Assembly (NCBI RefSeq): GCF_001695855.1
Contig: NZ_MBSS01000001.1
Span: 1-64,000 of the forward strand
DNA from: Ensifer sp. LC163
Lineage (GTDB): Bacteria > Pseudomonadota > Alphaproteobacteria > Rhizobiales > Rhizobiaceae
Direction: 5' to 3'
Length of the DNA: 64,000 nucleotides
A model generated the notes under the pieces. That model was given only the letters and a program-made list of their open reading frames with translations, ran no database searches and was not told the DNA's origin. The translations under genes were made by a program, and so were the position numbers. Positions 1-8,446 of the stretch are shown one piece after another (the stretch's first letter is position 1; each line of letters starts with the position of its first letter).

Positions 1-293
1 ATGTCGCCCTTGGCGAGGTAGGGCTTGAGGATTTCCATCTGCTGGTCGACCGGCTCGCCGGCCTTGATCATGATGATGATCGGGCGCGGCGGGCGGATGG
101 CGGCGACGAACTCCTCGATGGTGTCGCAGGGCACGATCTGGCCCTGAAGCGCGCCGGCTTCCGCGTAGAATTTGTGCGTCGCCTCGACGGTGCGGTTGAA
201 GACCGCGATCTTGTTGCCTTTTTCAGCGATGTTGAGCGCCAGGTTCGAGCCCATGACGCCGAGACCGATAAGGCCGATTTCCGCCTGTGACAC
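1..293 (-). CDS. gnd: 6-phosphogluconate dehydrogenase, N-terminal part (cut by window edge)
   Basis: Only the first 97 or so codons are present; the rest lies left of the window. The product oxidatively decarboxylates 6-phosphogluconate to ribulose 5-phosphate in the cytosolic pentose phosphate pathway. The reading begins at a GTG codon (291-293) giving VSQAEIGLIGLGVMGSNLAL, which holds the Rossmann GxGxMG nucleotide-binding motif typical of the family's extreme N-terminus, so this start is well supported. A conserved VFNRT segment, the end of the second beta strand, follows. It lies 180 bases downstream of fixS on the same strand and probably has its own promoter. A 3-hydroxyisobutyrate dehydrogenase-type relative is possible but the motif order fits Gnd best. 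Confidence 0.85.
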   Translation of the reverse strand, partial: MSQAEIGLIGLGVMGSNLALNIAEKGNKIAVFNRTVEATHKFYAEAGALQGQIVPCDTIEEFVAAIRPPRPIIIMIKAGEPVDQQMEILKPYLAKGD

Positions 294-473
294 GTGATTG
301 CCTCCATTGGACAGGAGAGCCGGACGCGATCGGGATAAACGCGTGGGAGCCGGCCCCTCGAATTGAACTTCGCCCGCTCGCTTTACCCCTCGGGAAAGGG
401 GCGGACGCGAGATGCGACGGCGGAGGCTGTTTTGGCATTCAAATCGATTAACGACAAGCCATTCCTAAGAAAA

Positions 474-632
474 TCACTCCTTTTCGGGCTTGCCGTCGCC
501 ATCGTCGAGCACGCGCCACGAGGCTCCGTCGAGGTCTTCGTACTGGCCGCTCTTCAGCGCCCAGAGGAAGGCGACGAGACCAAGCCCGCCTAAGAACAAT
601 GCGATCGGAATAAGATAGATCAGCGTGTTCAT
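474..632 (-). CDS. fixS: cbb3 oxidase maturation protein FixS/CcoS
   Basis: A 52-residue protein with one N-terminal membrane helix (about residues 4-26) followed by a short acidic cytoplasmic tail containing the YEDLDGASWRVL segment seen in the CcoS family. CcoS is needed for cofactor insertion, copper or heme, into the cbb3-type cytochrome oxidase. The start codon at 630-632 overlaps the fixI stop by four bases (ATGA), so translation is coupled. It is the last gene of fixGHIS. Its size is usual for the family. Confidence 0.92.
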   Translation of the reverse strand: MNTLIYLIPIALFLGGLGLVAFLWALKSGQYEDLDGASWRVLDDGDGKPEKE

Positions 633-2920
633 GAAGCGGTTCCGATCGCGTCCAGCGCTGTCGGTGTCTGTCGCACGGCCGGTGCCGCCTCCGTCTTGGC
701 CATCCTCGTGCGCAGCCGCAGCGCATTGGCGACGACGATCACCGACGATGTCGACATGGCGACCGCTGCAATCAGCGGCGTGGCGTAGCCCAGAATGGCG
801 ATCGGAACGGCGATGATGTTGTAGCCGATCGCCAGCGCGAAGTTCTGGCGGATCAGCCGGCCGGCCCGGCGCGCCGTGTCGATCGCCATCGGCACGGCGG
901 AAAGCCCCTGATGCAGGAAGACGAAGTCGGCGGCCTGCCGGCCGACATCGGCGGCTGTCGCCGGCGCCATCGACACATGGGCCGCACGCAAGGCCGGCGC
1001 GTCGTTGATGCCATCGCCGACCATCAGCACGCGGTGGCCGCCTTCGGCCGCCGCCGCGCATTCGTCAACCTTGCCGCGCGGCGACAACTCGGAACGCCAG
1101 CTGGCAATGCCGAGCCTGCCGGCAAGTGCTGACACCACCGGCTCGCGGTCGCCCGAGAGAATACCGGTCGCAAACCCCATGCGGGTCAGGCTCTCAACGC
1201 TTTCGTGCGCTAGCGGCCGCAGCCGGTCTTCAAAGCGGAAGCAGGCAAGCTCGCGTCCGTCGAGAGAAAGAATCGCCTCCGACTGGCCGCTCGCCTCACC
1301 GGCGTCCCCGCAGGCAAAGGCGCGACTGCCAAGGCGGTAGACACCGTCTGCCGTCGCCGCCTCAATGCCGGCGCCCGGGATTTCGCGGATATCACCGGAG
1401 AGCACCGGCGCGATCACAGCGGCATTGTGGATCGCGATCGCCAGCGGGTGGCGTGAATGCACGGCAAGACCCGCGGCCGTCGCCAGCACATCCGGCTTGA
1501 TCTCCGCACCATTGGTAAGGCGCGGCTCGCCGACCGTCAGGGTGCCCGTCTTGTCGAACAGCACCGTGTCGATCTCGGCCAACCGCTCCATGGCCGAGCC
1601 GTCCTTGACCATAACGCCGTTCTGGAAGAGCCGTCCGGCGGCGATCACCTGCACGACCGGCACCGCCAGCCCAAGCGCACAGGGGCAGGTGATGATCAGC
1701 ACTGCGACGGCAACCAGCATCGCATGATGGAAATCGCCGTCGACGAACATCCAGCCGATGAAGCTCAAGAACGCCAGTAGGTGAACCGCCGGCGAGTAAT
1801 ACTGCGCCGCGCGATCGGCGATGCGGCGATAGCGCGCCCTGCCCCCTTCGGCCGCCTCCATCAGGCCCATGATTTCGGCCAGCAGCGAGTCGCGGACAGC
1901 GGCCGTCGCCTCGATCGTTAGAGGACCGGTGAGATTGAGCGTGCCCGCCTCGACCATATCGCCGATATGTACCGGCGCGGGCGCGCTCTCGCCGTTGACG
2001 ATCGAGCGGTCGAGGTCGCTGGAACCGATGAGGACCCGCCCGTCGACCGGAATGCGCTCGCCAGCCGCGATCGCCAGCCGTTCGCCCGGCTTGATCTCGT
2101 CGACCGGCCGGTATTCACGGGCACCATCCGCATCGACCACCATCGCTCCGCGTGGCGACAGGCGCGCCAGGCTGCTGATCGCCGAACGGGCGCGGCCGCG
2201 CATCATGTGATCGAGCGTGCGGCCGATCAGCAGGAAGAACAGAAGCATCACCGTGCCGTCGAACCAGGCATGGGTGCCGTGGGTGATCGTCTCATAGAGC
2301 GAGATGCCGTAGGACAGCGTGATCGCCAGAGCGATCGGCACGTCCATGTTGGTGCGGCCATGCTTCAGCGCATTCCAGGCGGACGCGTAGAAGAACCGGC
2401 CGGCATAGATCAGCGTCGGCGCGGCGATCAGCGCCGAAATCCAATGGAAGAGATCGCGTGTCGCCGCCTCGGCACCGGACCAGACCGAGACCGAGAGCAG
2501 CATGATGTTGGTGGAGGCAAAGCCGGCGACGGCAACGGCGCGCACCAGCTGCTTCAGCAGCGTGTCGCCTTCCTCCTCGCCGGGGGCGAACAGATGCGTC
2601 TCGTAGCCGCGCTCGCGGATCGCGCGCGCCAGTTGGCGCGGGTCGGTGCGCTGGCCAGCGACATCTTCCTTCCAGACGATCGACACCCGGCGCGAGGAAA
2701 GGTTGACGCGGGCACGCTCCACCTCCGGCCTCGTCTTCAGCGCTGCCTCGATCGTGGTGATGCAGGCGCCGCAGTGGATGCCGGGCACGCTGAGGTCGGT
2801 CTGGCGAAGGCCGCCGCCGAGCGCGCGGCTGGTCAGCCACAGCTCCTCCGAACTCGGCAGGCCCTGGCCACTTCTCTCGATCTCCAGCGCGGTCTCGGCG
2901 CCGGCAGCGCAGCAGCTCAT
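629..2920 (-). CDS. fixI: P1B-type copper-transporting ATPase FixI/CcoI
   Basis: A 763-residue P-type ATPase that exports Cu(I) across the inner membrane for assembly of the cbb3 oxidase. Features in order: an N-terminal CC pair, a heavy-metal-associated domain with GIHCGAC (Cys50, Cys53), paired membrane helices from about residue 120, the actuator-loop motif NGES (309-312), the transmembrane CPC motif (412-414), the phosphorylation motif DKTGT (456-460), and a GDGINDAP hinge near residue 640. I chose ATG at 2918-2920 because it overlaps the fixH stop by four bases; a longer reading upstream would run into fixH and lacks family similarity. Family and position next to FixG, FixH and FixS make the assignment secure. 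Confidence 0.95.
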   Translation of the reverse strand: MSCCAAGAETALEIERSGQGLPSSEELWLTSRALGGGLRQTDLSVPGIHCGACITTIEAALKTRPEVERARVNLSSRRVSIVWKEDVAGQRTDPRQLARAIRERGYETHLFAPGEEEGDTLLKQLVRAVAVAGFASTNIMLLSVSVWSGAEAATRDLFHWISALIAAPTLIYAGRFFYASAWNALKHGRTNMDVPIALAITLSYGISLYETITHGTHAWFDGTVMLLFFLLIGRTLDHMMRGRARSAISSLARLSPRGAMVVDADGAREYRPVDEIKPGERLAIAAGERIPVDGRVLIGSSDLDRSIVNGESAPAPVHIGDMVEAGTLNLTGPLTIEATAAVRDSLLAEIMGLMEAAEGGRARYRRIADRAAQYYSPAVHLLAFLSFIGWMFVDGDFHHAMLVAVAVLIITCPCALGLAVPVVQVIAAGRLFQNGVMVKDGSAMERLAEIDTVLFDKTGTLTVGEPRLTNGAEIKPDVLATAAGLAVHSRHPLAIAIHNAAVIAPVLSGDIREIPGAGIEAATADGVYRLGSRAFACGDAGEASGQSEAILSLDGRELACFRFEDRLRPLAHESVESLTRMGFATGILSGDREPVVSALAGRLGIASWRSELSPRGKVDECAAAAEGGHRVLMVGDGINDAPALRAAHVSMAPATAADVGRQAADFVFLHQGLSAVPMAIDTARRAGRLIRQNFALAIGYNIIAVPIAILGYATPLIAAVAMSTSSVIVVANALRLRTRMAKTEAAPAVRQTPTALDAIGTAS

Positions 2921-3414
2921 GGACGCTCTCCCGGCGCAATGAAGCGGATGGCCTGGCGATAGACGACCTTGTCGCCCGACGTCGCGGTGATATCGGCGAT
3001 CCATTGGCCGCGCTTGAGGTCAGTCGCGGCCACGAAGACGCCGTCGCCCTGCTGCGCCATCTCGACCCGCACGTCCTCGTGCTCCTCGACCGGACGCTTG
3101 AACACGGCAACGACCTTGTCGGCCGAGGTTTCGGCCTTCCCCTGCCGTGTCAGCGTGTAACGCACCGCGCCCGGCTCCAGGTCGAGCTTGCCGTCGAGAC
3201 CGCTTGCCGCAAAGGCGCGCGCCTCCTTCACCTTGCCGTTGAACTGTTGGCTGGCGACATAGGTGTTCTGGACGACGAGGCCGCTCCAGCTATGGCTGGC
3301 GTTCCAGGCCATGATCAGGTTGACGGTGATGATGGTGCCGAAGAACAGCACCATCACGCCGAGCATGTGCCATCCGGTGAAGACACGGGGTTGTCTGCCC
3401 TGGTCAGCGGTCAT
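2917..3414 (-). CDS. fixH: cbb3 oxidase assembly protein FixH/CcoH
   Basis: A 165-residue protein with one N-terminal membrane helix (about residues 15-38, VMLFFGTIITVNLIM) and a periplasmic domain with NTYVASQQFN, characteristic of FixH. In other bacteria CcoH associates with and stabilises cbb3 oxidase subunits. It overlaps fixG upstream and fixI downstream by four bases each, so the four genes form a tightly coupled operon. Nothing is truncated. Confidence 0.93.
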   Translation of the reverse strand: MTADQGRQPRVFTGWHMLGVMVLFFGTIITVNLIMAWNASHSWSGLVVQNTYVASQQFNGKVKEARAFAASGLDGKLDLEPGAVRYTLTRQGKAETSADKVVAVFKRPVEEHEDVRVEMAQQGDGVFVAATDLKRGQWIADITATSGDKVVYRQAIRFIAPGERP

Positions 3415-4985
3415 TTCGCGGCTCCCGGTGCGTTGAAGTTGGCCTTGTAGACGTCGCGCTCATGGCTCGATGGGTCCTCCGCAATCAGGCTAAAGCCGTC
3501 CTCCGCCTCGCCGAGTTTTTCCTTCGGCAGCGTCACGAACACCTTCAGCGCCGTCACCTTGTCCGGATCGACGCCGACGGCGAAGCTGCGGCCGTCGCCC
3601 GGCGCCTGACCGGCGATGCGCATCATCGCCGACGGCAGGCCGTCAATGGTCAGCATAACCGTGCGTTGTTCAGGGATCATGTTCAAGAGCTTGACCATGT
3701 AGCCGTTGCGCACCGATCCATCAGATTCGAGCACGAATTGCGGGTTGCGGTCATGCAGCACGTTAAGCTCAAGCCGGTCGCGCGCCAAAAGCGCATAGAG
3801 CAGGCCGATGCCGACCAGGGTCCAGACGCCGAGATAGACGAGCACGCGCGGGCGGAAGACGATCTTCCAGTTGAAATGCCTGACCTTGTCGACGAACGTG
3901 CCATCGGCATCGCGCACCCGGGCCGGGTCGATCGCCTTCGTGCCGCCGTCGGTGGCAAGCGCCATGTTGGCGGCATAGTCGCTGAGTGTCGCATAGGCGA
4001 TCAGCCCGCGCTCGCGGCCGAGCTTGTCCATGACGTTGTCGCAGGCGTCGATACAGAGCGCACAGGTAATGCATTCGAGCTGCTGACCGTCGCGGATGTC
4101 GATGCCCATCGGACAGACGACGACGCAGGCATTGCAATCGACGCAATCGCCAACGGTCTCCCCGGCCGCTGCGGCCTTCTTCTGGTGGCGCGAACGCGGC
4201 TCGCCGCGCCAGTCGTTATAGGTGACGACGAGCGAATTCTCGTCGAGCATCGCCGCCTGGATGCGCGGCCACGGGCACATATAGGTGCAGACCTGTTCGC
4301 GCATCAGCCCGCCGAAGACATAGGTCGTGGCTGTCAGGATCGCGACGGTCATATAGGCGATCGCCGGAGCCTCGAGCGATATGAAGCTCTTCAGCAATGC
4401 CGGCGCGTCGGCAAAATAGAAGATCCAGGCGCCGCCGGTGGCAATGCCGATCAGGATCCAGATCGAGTGCTTGACGACCCTCTTGCCCACCTTGTTGAGT
4501 GTCCACGGCCCGGCGTCCAGCTTCATGCGCGCGTTGCGGTCACCCTCGATGAAGCGTTCGACGACGAGGAAGAGATCGACCCAGACGGTCTGCGGACAGG
4601 TGTAGCCGCACCAGGCGCGGCCAACGGCTGACGTCACCAGGAAGAGGCCGAAACCCGCCATGACCAGAAGCCCGGCCACGAAGAAGAATTCCTGCGGCCA
4701 GATCTCGATGAAGAAGAAATAGAACCGGCGGGCGGCGATATCGACGAGCACCGCCTGGTCGGGCGCATGTTCTCCGCGGTCCCAGCGGATCCATGGCGTC
4801 AGATAATAGATGCCGAGCGTCACCAGCATCACCAGCCATTTGAACTGGCGGAATCGTCCCTCGGCCCGCTTCGGGAAGATCTTCTTGCGCTTTTCGTAAA
4901 GCGGCTTGCGCACATGCGCCGCGTTGACCGCCTCGGCCTCGTGGCGTTCGACGATAGGGGCGTTTGTGGCGGATTGAGGCTGCAT
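3411..4985 (-). CDS. fixG: cbb3 oxidase maturation ferredoxin FixG/CcoG
   Basis: A 524-residue membrane-bound iron-sulfur protein. FixG/CcoG proteins are linked to copper reduction or redox steps during cbb3 assembly. Membrane segments are visible near residues 48-66, 100-120, 173-192 and 372-390. Two [4Fe-4S] ferredoxin motifs lie at Cys281-284-287-291 and Cys305-308-311-315, and additional Cys pairs (WCGYTCPQ near 125-130, CTYMCPW near 233-239) are also typical. The C-terminal part is a periplasmic immunoglobulin-like domain. It is the first gene of fixGHIS; an anaerobox lies 67 bases upstream of its start, implying induction by FNR/FixK-type regulators at low oxygen. Confidence 0.95.
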   Translation of the reverse strand: MQPQSATNAPIVERHEAEAVNAAHVRKPLYEKRKKIFPKRAEGRFRQFKWLVMLVTLGIYYLTPWIRWDRGEHAPDQAVLVDIAARRFYFFFIEIWPQEFFFVAGLLVMAGFGLFLVTSAVGRAWCGYTCPQTVWVDLFLVVERFIEGDRNARMKLDAGPWTLNKVGKRVVKHSIWILIGIATGGAWIFYFADAPALLKSFISLEAPAIAYMTVAILTATTYVFGGLMREQVCTYMCPWPRIQAAMLDENSLVVTYNDWRGEPRSRHQKKAAAAGETVGDCVDCNACVVVCPMGIDIRDGQQLECITCALCIDACDNVMDKLGRERGLIAYATLSDYAANMALATDGGTKAIDPARVRDADGTFVDKVRHFNWKIVFRPRVLVYLGVWTLVGIGLLYALLARDRLELNVLHDRNPQFVLESDGSVRNGYMVKLLNMIPEQRTVMLTIDGLPSAMMRIAGQAPGDGRSFAVGVDPDKVTALKVFVTLPKEKLGEAEDGFSLIAEDPSSHERDVYKANFNAPGAAK

Positions 4986-5051
4986 GTGTGGGAAGTCCCC
5001 GAATGTATCGCGTATTGGCCGATGTTTTGCCCGATTTGGCCGCGGGAAACG

Positions 5052-5065
5052 TTGATCTGTGTCAA
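5052..5065 (-). promoter_or_regulatory. FNR/FixK anaerobox upstream of fixG
   Basis: TTGACACAGATCAA when read on the minus strand matches TTGA-N6-TCAA, the site for FNR, FnrN and FixK proteins. It sits 67 bases before the fixG start, compatible with an activator site near -41. The only gene it clearly serves is fixGHIS. Confidence 0.8.
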
Positions 5066-5292
5066 GTTTGCGCGCTAATGCGGCCGCATGCGTCGAAACG
5101 CCCGGGCCTCGTGCCGCGCGACCCCGATGACGATCGCAGTTTCCGGAATCCAGGGCCCTGCGGAGATGCCGCCGCCCCCGTCGCGGCGCCTTCGAGGAAC
5201 CGTGACAGCGGCCAGCCCCTTTGCCATCCTCCTCCGGTCCAGTACCGTGAGGAAACGGGCGAACGGCAGTCTTGCCATGGCAAACCGGCCAT
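5066..5292. other. Intergenic stretch without a supported gene
   Basis: Between the fixG promoter and repeat copy A I see only short open frames with Arg-rich compositions and no recognisable domain or good ribosome binding site. The stretch presumably holds the fixG upstream region and non-coding spacer. Confidence 0.4.
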
Positions 5293-5396
5293 CTACAGCG
5301 CCGCGCGTCTTATCAGAGGCGCAAAGGTCGCTGTAGCACTTTGAATTGCTGCATGTTTTTATCCTTAAATCGAATGCGATTTAAGGAAACATGCAG
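5293..5396. repeat. Rhizobial intergenic palindromic repeat, family 1, copy A
   Basis: Two adjacent palindromes. The first (5293-5336) begins CTACAGCG and ends CGCTGTAG and contains an inner CGCGCGTC/GGCGC stem. The second (5349-5396) begins CTGCATGTTT and ends AAACATGCAG around TCCTTAAATCG/CGATTTAAGGA. The same two-palindrome unit recurs at 29762-29863 and 40148-40253, and the first palindrome alone recurs at 36393-36437. It resembles the mosaic intergenic elements known in rhizobia; I cannot assign it to a named family by eye. Confidence 0.85.
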
Positions 5397-5416
5397 TAGG
5401 CGACGAAGGAAAAAAC

Positions 5417-6202
5417 GTGCACGGCTCGCTTGAACCTCTGACGCTAGCCAAGCGGCGCGGCACCTATCGTGAGCGGCCGGCTCCTGCGTCGCTTGCGGCC
5501 CATGTGGAGTGCCTCTGGAGCCATGTCATGCCCGAGGGGCAAGCGTCGCGCATGGCCGTGGTCCCCGATGGCAGCGTCGACATCATCTGGTCGCACAGTG
5601 GACTTGCACTTGCCGGACCGGACCGCGTGGCCGCCTTCCCCGTGATCGGCTCCGGCGAAACCCTGATCGGGCTGAGATTTCGAACCGGCATCGCCGCCTG
5701 CTGGCTACGCACGCCGCTTTCACAGATAACCGGTACGATCGTCCCTCTCGACGACCTATGGGGGCGAGACGCTCGGGACCTCGACGCACGGATGACCGAG
5801 GCTGCGGATACTTCAGCGCGCAGCGCCATCCTCGCCGAAGTGGTGAAACGCCGGATCCCGATGGTAGCAGCCCCGCCGTGCGAGGTCTCCGCGTGCCTCG
5901 ACCTTCTCCGACATGGCCGCTCCGCGTCGGACAACCCAATCCGGTCGCTCGCTCAGACCACCGGCACAAGCGAGCGAACGCTTCGCCGCCGTTGCCACGA
6001 GCACTTCGGCTATGGCGCCAAGACGCTCGATCGCGTCCTTCGCCTGCAGCGTTTTCTCGCGGCCTGCGATGCGCAGGCCGGGGCAAGCCTGACGGCACTG
6101 GCGCTCGAGTGCGGATACGCCGATCAGGCGCATCTCACACGCGAGGCAAGGGAATTGACCTCGCTCTCGCCGCGCGAAATCCAGCGTCAACTCGCGGGCT
6201 AG
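5417..6202 (+). CDS. AraC-family transcriptional regulator
   Basis: A 261-residue protein. The N-terminal part (about 20-110, with VPDGSVDIIW and a GLRFRTG segment) resembles the DUF6597-type sensor domain of some AraC regulators. The C-terminal part (about 165-255) carries the double helix-turn-helix: SLAQTTGTSERTLRRRCHEH and then ALECGYADQAHLTREARE. It lies on the plus strand together with an SRPBCC protein and a VOC protein, which are its likely targets. The ligand is unknown. The ATG used gives the full-length sensor domain. Confidence 0.85.
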   Translation: MHGSLEPLTLAKRRGTYRERPAPASLAAHVECLWSHVMPEGQASRMAVVPDGSVDIIWSHSGLALAGPDRVAAFPVIGSGETLIGLRFRTGIAACWLRTPLSQITGTIVPLDDLWGRDARDLDARMTEAADTSARSAILAEVVKRRIPMVAAPPCEVSACLDLLRHGRSASDNPIRSLAQTTGTSERTLRRRCHEHFGYGAKTLDRVLRLQRFLAACDAQAGASLTALALECGYADQAHLTREARELTSLSPREIQRQLAG

Positions 6203-6282
6203 CTGGCCGTTTCGTTCAAGACGGCGACGCCGTGCAGTGCTACCCCGTTGACTTCAACAGCAAACGCAAAGCGATGGAACGC

Positions 6283-6705
6283 ATGACGACACTAGCAGCG
6301 AAAATCGTCCACATCTCGATCGAGCGCGACTGGAACGAAGTCTATGCCTTCATGGCCAAGCCGGAAAACATGCCGCTCTGGGCATCGGGCCTGTCGTCCG
6401 GCCTGACGCAGGACGGCGACGAATGGGTCGCCCCCGGTCCCCTCGGTAATGCTCGTGTGCGCTTTGCCCCTGACAATGCCTTCGGCGTCGTCGACCATCT
6501 GGTGACGCTGGAAAACGGCGTGAAGGTGCAAAACGCCTTGCGCGTCGTGCCGAACGGCGATGGCGCCGAGGTGATGTTCACCCTGCTGCGGCAACCCGAA
6601 ATGAGCGACGGGCAATCCGCCGGCGATGCCGAATGGGTGGCAAAGGATCTCGCCACACTGAAATCAATCTTGGAATCGGAAAGCGACAGGACACATCATG
6701 GGTAA
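6283..6705 (+). CDS. SRPBCC-fold polyketide cyclase/START-like protein
   Basis: A 140-residue single-domain protein with the SRPBCC layout: an N-terminal strand (KIVHISIERDWNEVYAFMAK), the sequence ENMPLWASG, and a long C-terminal helix after WVAKDLATLKSILESE. The fold binds hydrophobic ligands; the ligand here is unknown. I chose ATG at 6283, preceded by GGAA; an in-frame ATG at 6274 would add three residues. Its stop overlaps the next gene's start by eight bases, so it is coupled to the VOC gene and lies 80 bases behind the AraC gene, likely one operon. Confidence 0.75.
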   Translation: MTTLAAKIVHISIERDWNEVYAFMAKPENMPLWASGLSSGLTQDGDEWVAPGPLGNARVRFAPDNAFGVVDHLVTLENGVKVQNALRVVPNGDGAEVMFTLLRQPEMSDGQSAGDAEWVAKDLATLKSILESESDRTHHG

Positions 6706-7051
6706 CAAGGGCAACGATCGCCGCATCGACTATGTCGAGTTCAACGTCTCCGACATCGCCGCCAGCAAGGCGTTCTATGGCAGCGCCTTCGGCTGGACCT
6801 TCACGGACTACGGCCCGGAATACTGCGAGTTCCAGGACGGAAGGCTGACCGGCGGCTTCACCACAACGGGCCCGGTCAGAACTGGCGGGCCGTTGATCAT
6901 CATCTATGCCGACAACCTGGAAGATACACAGGCCCGCGTCGAAAAGGCGGGCGGCAAGATCGTCAAGCCGATCTTCTCTTTCCCCGGCGGCCGCCGTTTT
7001 CACTTCGCAGACCCTGACGGATACGAGCTGGCGGCCTGGTCGGCACAGTAA
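6698..7051 (+). CDS. VOC-family protein (glyoxalase/bleomycin-resistance fold)
   Basis: A 117-residue protein of the vicinal oxygen chelate fold: DYVEFNVSDIAASKAFYGSA at the N-terminus and the C-terminal HFADPDGYELAAWS signature. Such proteins are metal-dependent lyases, dioxygenases or binding proteins; the substrate cannot be inferred. Its start overlaps the SRPBCC stop by eight bases. A GC-rich hairpin 25 bases after the stop may end the transcript. Confidence 0.85.
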   Translation: MGNKGNDRRIDYVEFNVSDIAASKAFYGSAFGWTFTDYGPEYCEFQDGRLTGGFTTTGPVRTGGPLIIIYADNLEDTQARVEKAGGKIVKPIFSFPGGRRFHFADPDGYELAAWSAQ

Positions 7052-7075
7052 CGAAACAAGGCTGGAATGACAAAG

Positions 7076-7095
7076 GCCGCGTCTTTCGACGCGGC
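7076..7095 (+). terminator. Hairpin after the VOC gene
   Basis: GCCGCGTC TTTC GACGCGGC is a perfect 8-bp stem just after the VOC stop. No U-tract follows, so it is a weak intrinsic terminator or a 3'-end stabiliser. Confidence 0.45.
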
Positions 7096-7141
7096 TCCAT
7101 GACTCAACCAGAAATTCGTAGTTAACGCGTTTCGCGGGCGC

Positions 7142-7304
7142 GCCCCTCACTGTCCTGCCGGACATCTCTCCCCGCAAGCGGGGAGAGAGACGCTGGGCGC
7201 AACGTCATCGCCAATCACCAACGTGGATGATTGGCGGCGTCGGTGGAGCTTGCGCCCTTCTCCCCGCAGCCGGGGAGAAGGTGCCGGCAGGCGGATGAGG
7301 GGCA
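7142..7304. repeat. Compound inverted repeat unit (CCCCTCA...TGAGGGG family)
   Basis: Two related units in opposite orientation: the left one starts GCCCCTCAC and contains a CTCCCCGC/GCGGGGAG stem; the right one contains a TTCTCCCCG/CGGGGAGAA stem and ends GGATGAGGGGCA. About 50 bases separate them. The same end sequences recur at 55898-56170. It fills most of the gap between the VOC gene and ccoP. Confidence 0.75.
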
Positions 7305-7331
7305 GCCAGGGCCACAATTTCCCCTTCAGCC

Positions 7332-8195
7332 TTACTCGCCGCCACCGAGCGAATGCACGAACACGGCCAGCTGCTTGACCGTGGTGTCACCGAGGCGTGG
7401 CAGCCAGGCCGGCATGACGCCGTGCTTGGGTGCCTTCATCTGCGCGATGATCGCCTGCTCGCTGTCGCCGTTGAGCCAGAGCGCATCCGCCAGATCAGGC
7501 GAACCGAACTCGCGGTTGCCCTTGGCGTCGGCGCCGTGGCACGACGCACAATTGGCTTCGAACAGCGCCTTGCCCGGCTCGACCAGCGCCGCATCCGAAG
7601 GCGTGCCGGTCAGGCTGACGACGTAAGCCGCCGTCTCCTTGATCTCTTCCAGCTTCAGGATCTCGGCAAAGGACGGCATTTCGGAGACGCGCGTGTCGTC
7701 GTCGCCGGTGTAACGGATGCCGTGCGCCACCGTCTGGTAGATCTCCTCAGGCTTGCCACCCCAGAGCCAGTCGTCGTCGTTGAGGTTGGGGAAGCCGGCC
7801 GAACCGGCAGCACCCGAACCGTGGCACTGCGCACAGTTGACCTTGAAGGCCGAGGCGCCCGCCGCAACCGCGAACTGGTGAAGCTGCGGATCGGCGATGA
7901 TCTGATCGAGCGAGCTCGCGGCGATCTTTTCCAGATTGCCGGCCTGCGCCGTCTTCGCATCGGCAAGCTCCGCGCTCAGTTCCGCGCGGCTGGAGTAGCC
8001 GATCACGCCCTTGCTCGCATCCGTCAACAACGGCACGGCGGGATAGACGATCATGTAGCCGATCGCCCAAACGATGGTGGCGTAGAAGGTATAGACCCAC
8101 CAGCGCGGCATCGGGTTGTTGAGCTCGCGGATCCCGTCCCATTCGTGGCCGGTTGTTTCGACGCCGCTGATCTCGTCGACATGTTTGTCCGCCAT
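7332..8195 (-). CDS. ccoP: cbb3 cytochrome c oxidase subunit III (diheme)
   Basis: A 287-residue membrane-anchored diheme cytochrome c (FixP) that passes electrons to the catalytic subunit. One membrane helix lies near residues 33-55; the periplasmic part has two heme-binding motifs, CAQCH (121-125) and CASCH (216-220), with axial Met candidates in SEMPSF and GVMPAW. AAGGAGG lies 8 bases before the ATG, inside the end of ccoQ. It is the last gene of ccoNOQP. Confidence 0.96.
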   Translation of the reverse strand: MADKHVDEISGVETTGHEWDGIRELNNPMPRWWVYTFYATIVWAIGYMIVYPAVPLLTDASKGVIGYSSRAELSAELADAKTAQAGNLEKIAASSLDQIIADPQLHQFAVAAGASAFKVNCAQCHGSGAAGSAGFPNLNDDDWLWGGKPEEIYQTVAHGIRYTGDDDTRVSEMPSFAEILKLEEIKETAAYVVSLTGTPSDAALVEPGKALFEANCASCHGADAKGNREFGSPDLADALWLNGDSEQAIIAQMKAPKHGVMPAWLPRLGDTTVKQLAVFVHSLGGGE

Positions 8196-8198
8196 GGA

Positions 8199-8432
8199 TC
8201 AATCCTCCTTACGAGCGGCATGAGGAAAAGTGCGCAGCGGTTTTCCGCCCGCATGCCGCTCTGATTTCTGAGTGTCGATCACATCGTGATCGAAGGGGAT
8301 GGCTGCGGCCCGATCGGCGGCCTTCTTGGCGCCGGGCCGGAAGATGAAGGCGACGACGCCCAGGAAGAAAAGCACCATGCCGAGCAGCGCCCAGCTGTCG
8401 GCGAACTGGCGCATGGCCGTGTAGGTTTCCAT
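8199..8432 (-). CDS. ccoQ: cbb3 oxidase subunit CcoQ/FixQ
   Basis: A 77-residue protein with one membrane helix (about residues 14-32, ALLGMVLFFLGVVAFIFRPG) followed by a charged tail. CcoQ helps stabilise the oxidase. At 77 residues it is longer than many FixQ proteins (about 50); the extra part is the hydrophilic C-terminus ending in PHAARKED, which overlaps the ccoP ribosome binding site. The start is preceded by AAAGGAGGG. It sits between ccoO and ccoP in the standard order. Confidence 0.9.
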   Translation of the reverse strand: METYTAMRQFADSWALLGMVLFFLGVVAFIFRPGAKKAADRAAAIPFDHDVIDTQKSERHAGGKPLRTFPHAARKED

Positions 8433-8446
8433 GTCCGTGCCCTCCT

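Noticed and set aside
5075-5278. Open frame upstream of fixG on the minus strand
   Set aside because: Arg/Gly-rich, no ribosome binding site, no domain; it overlaps the fixG promoter region.
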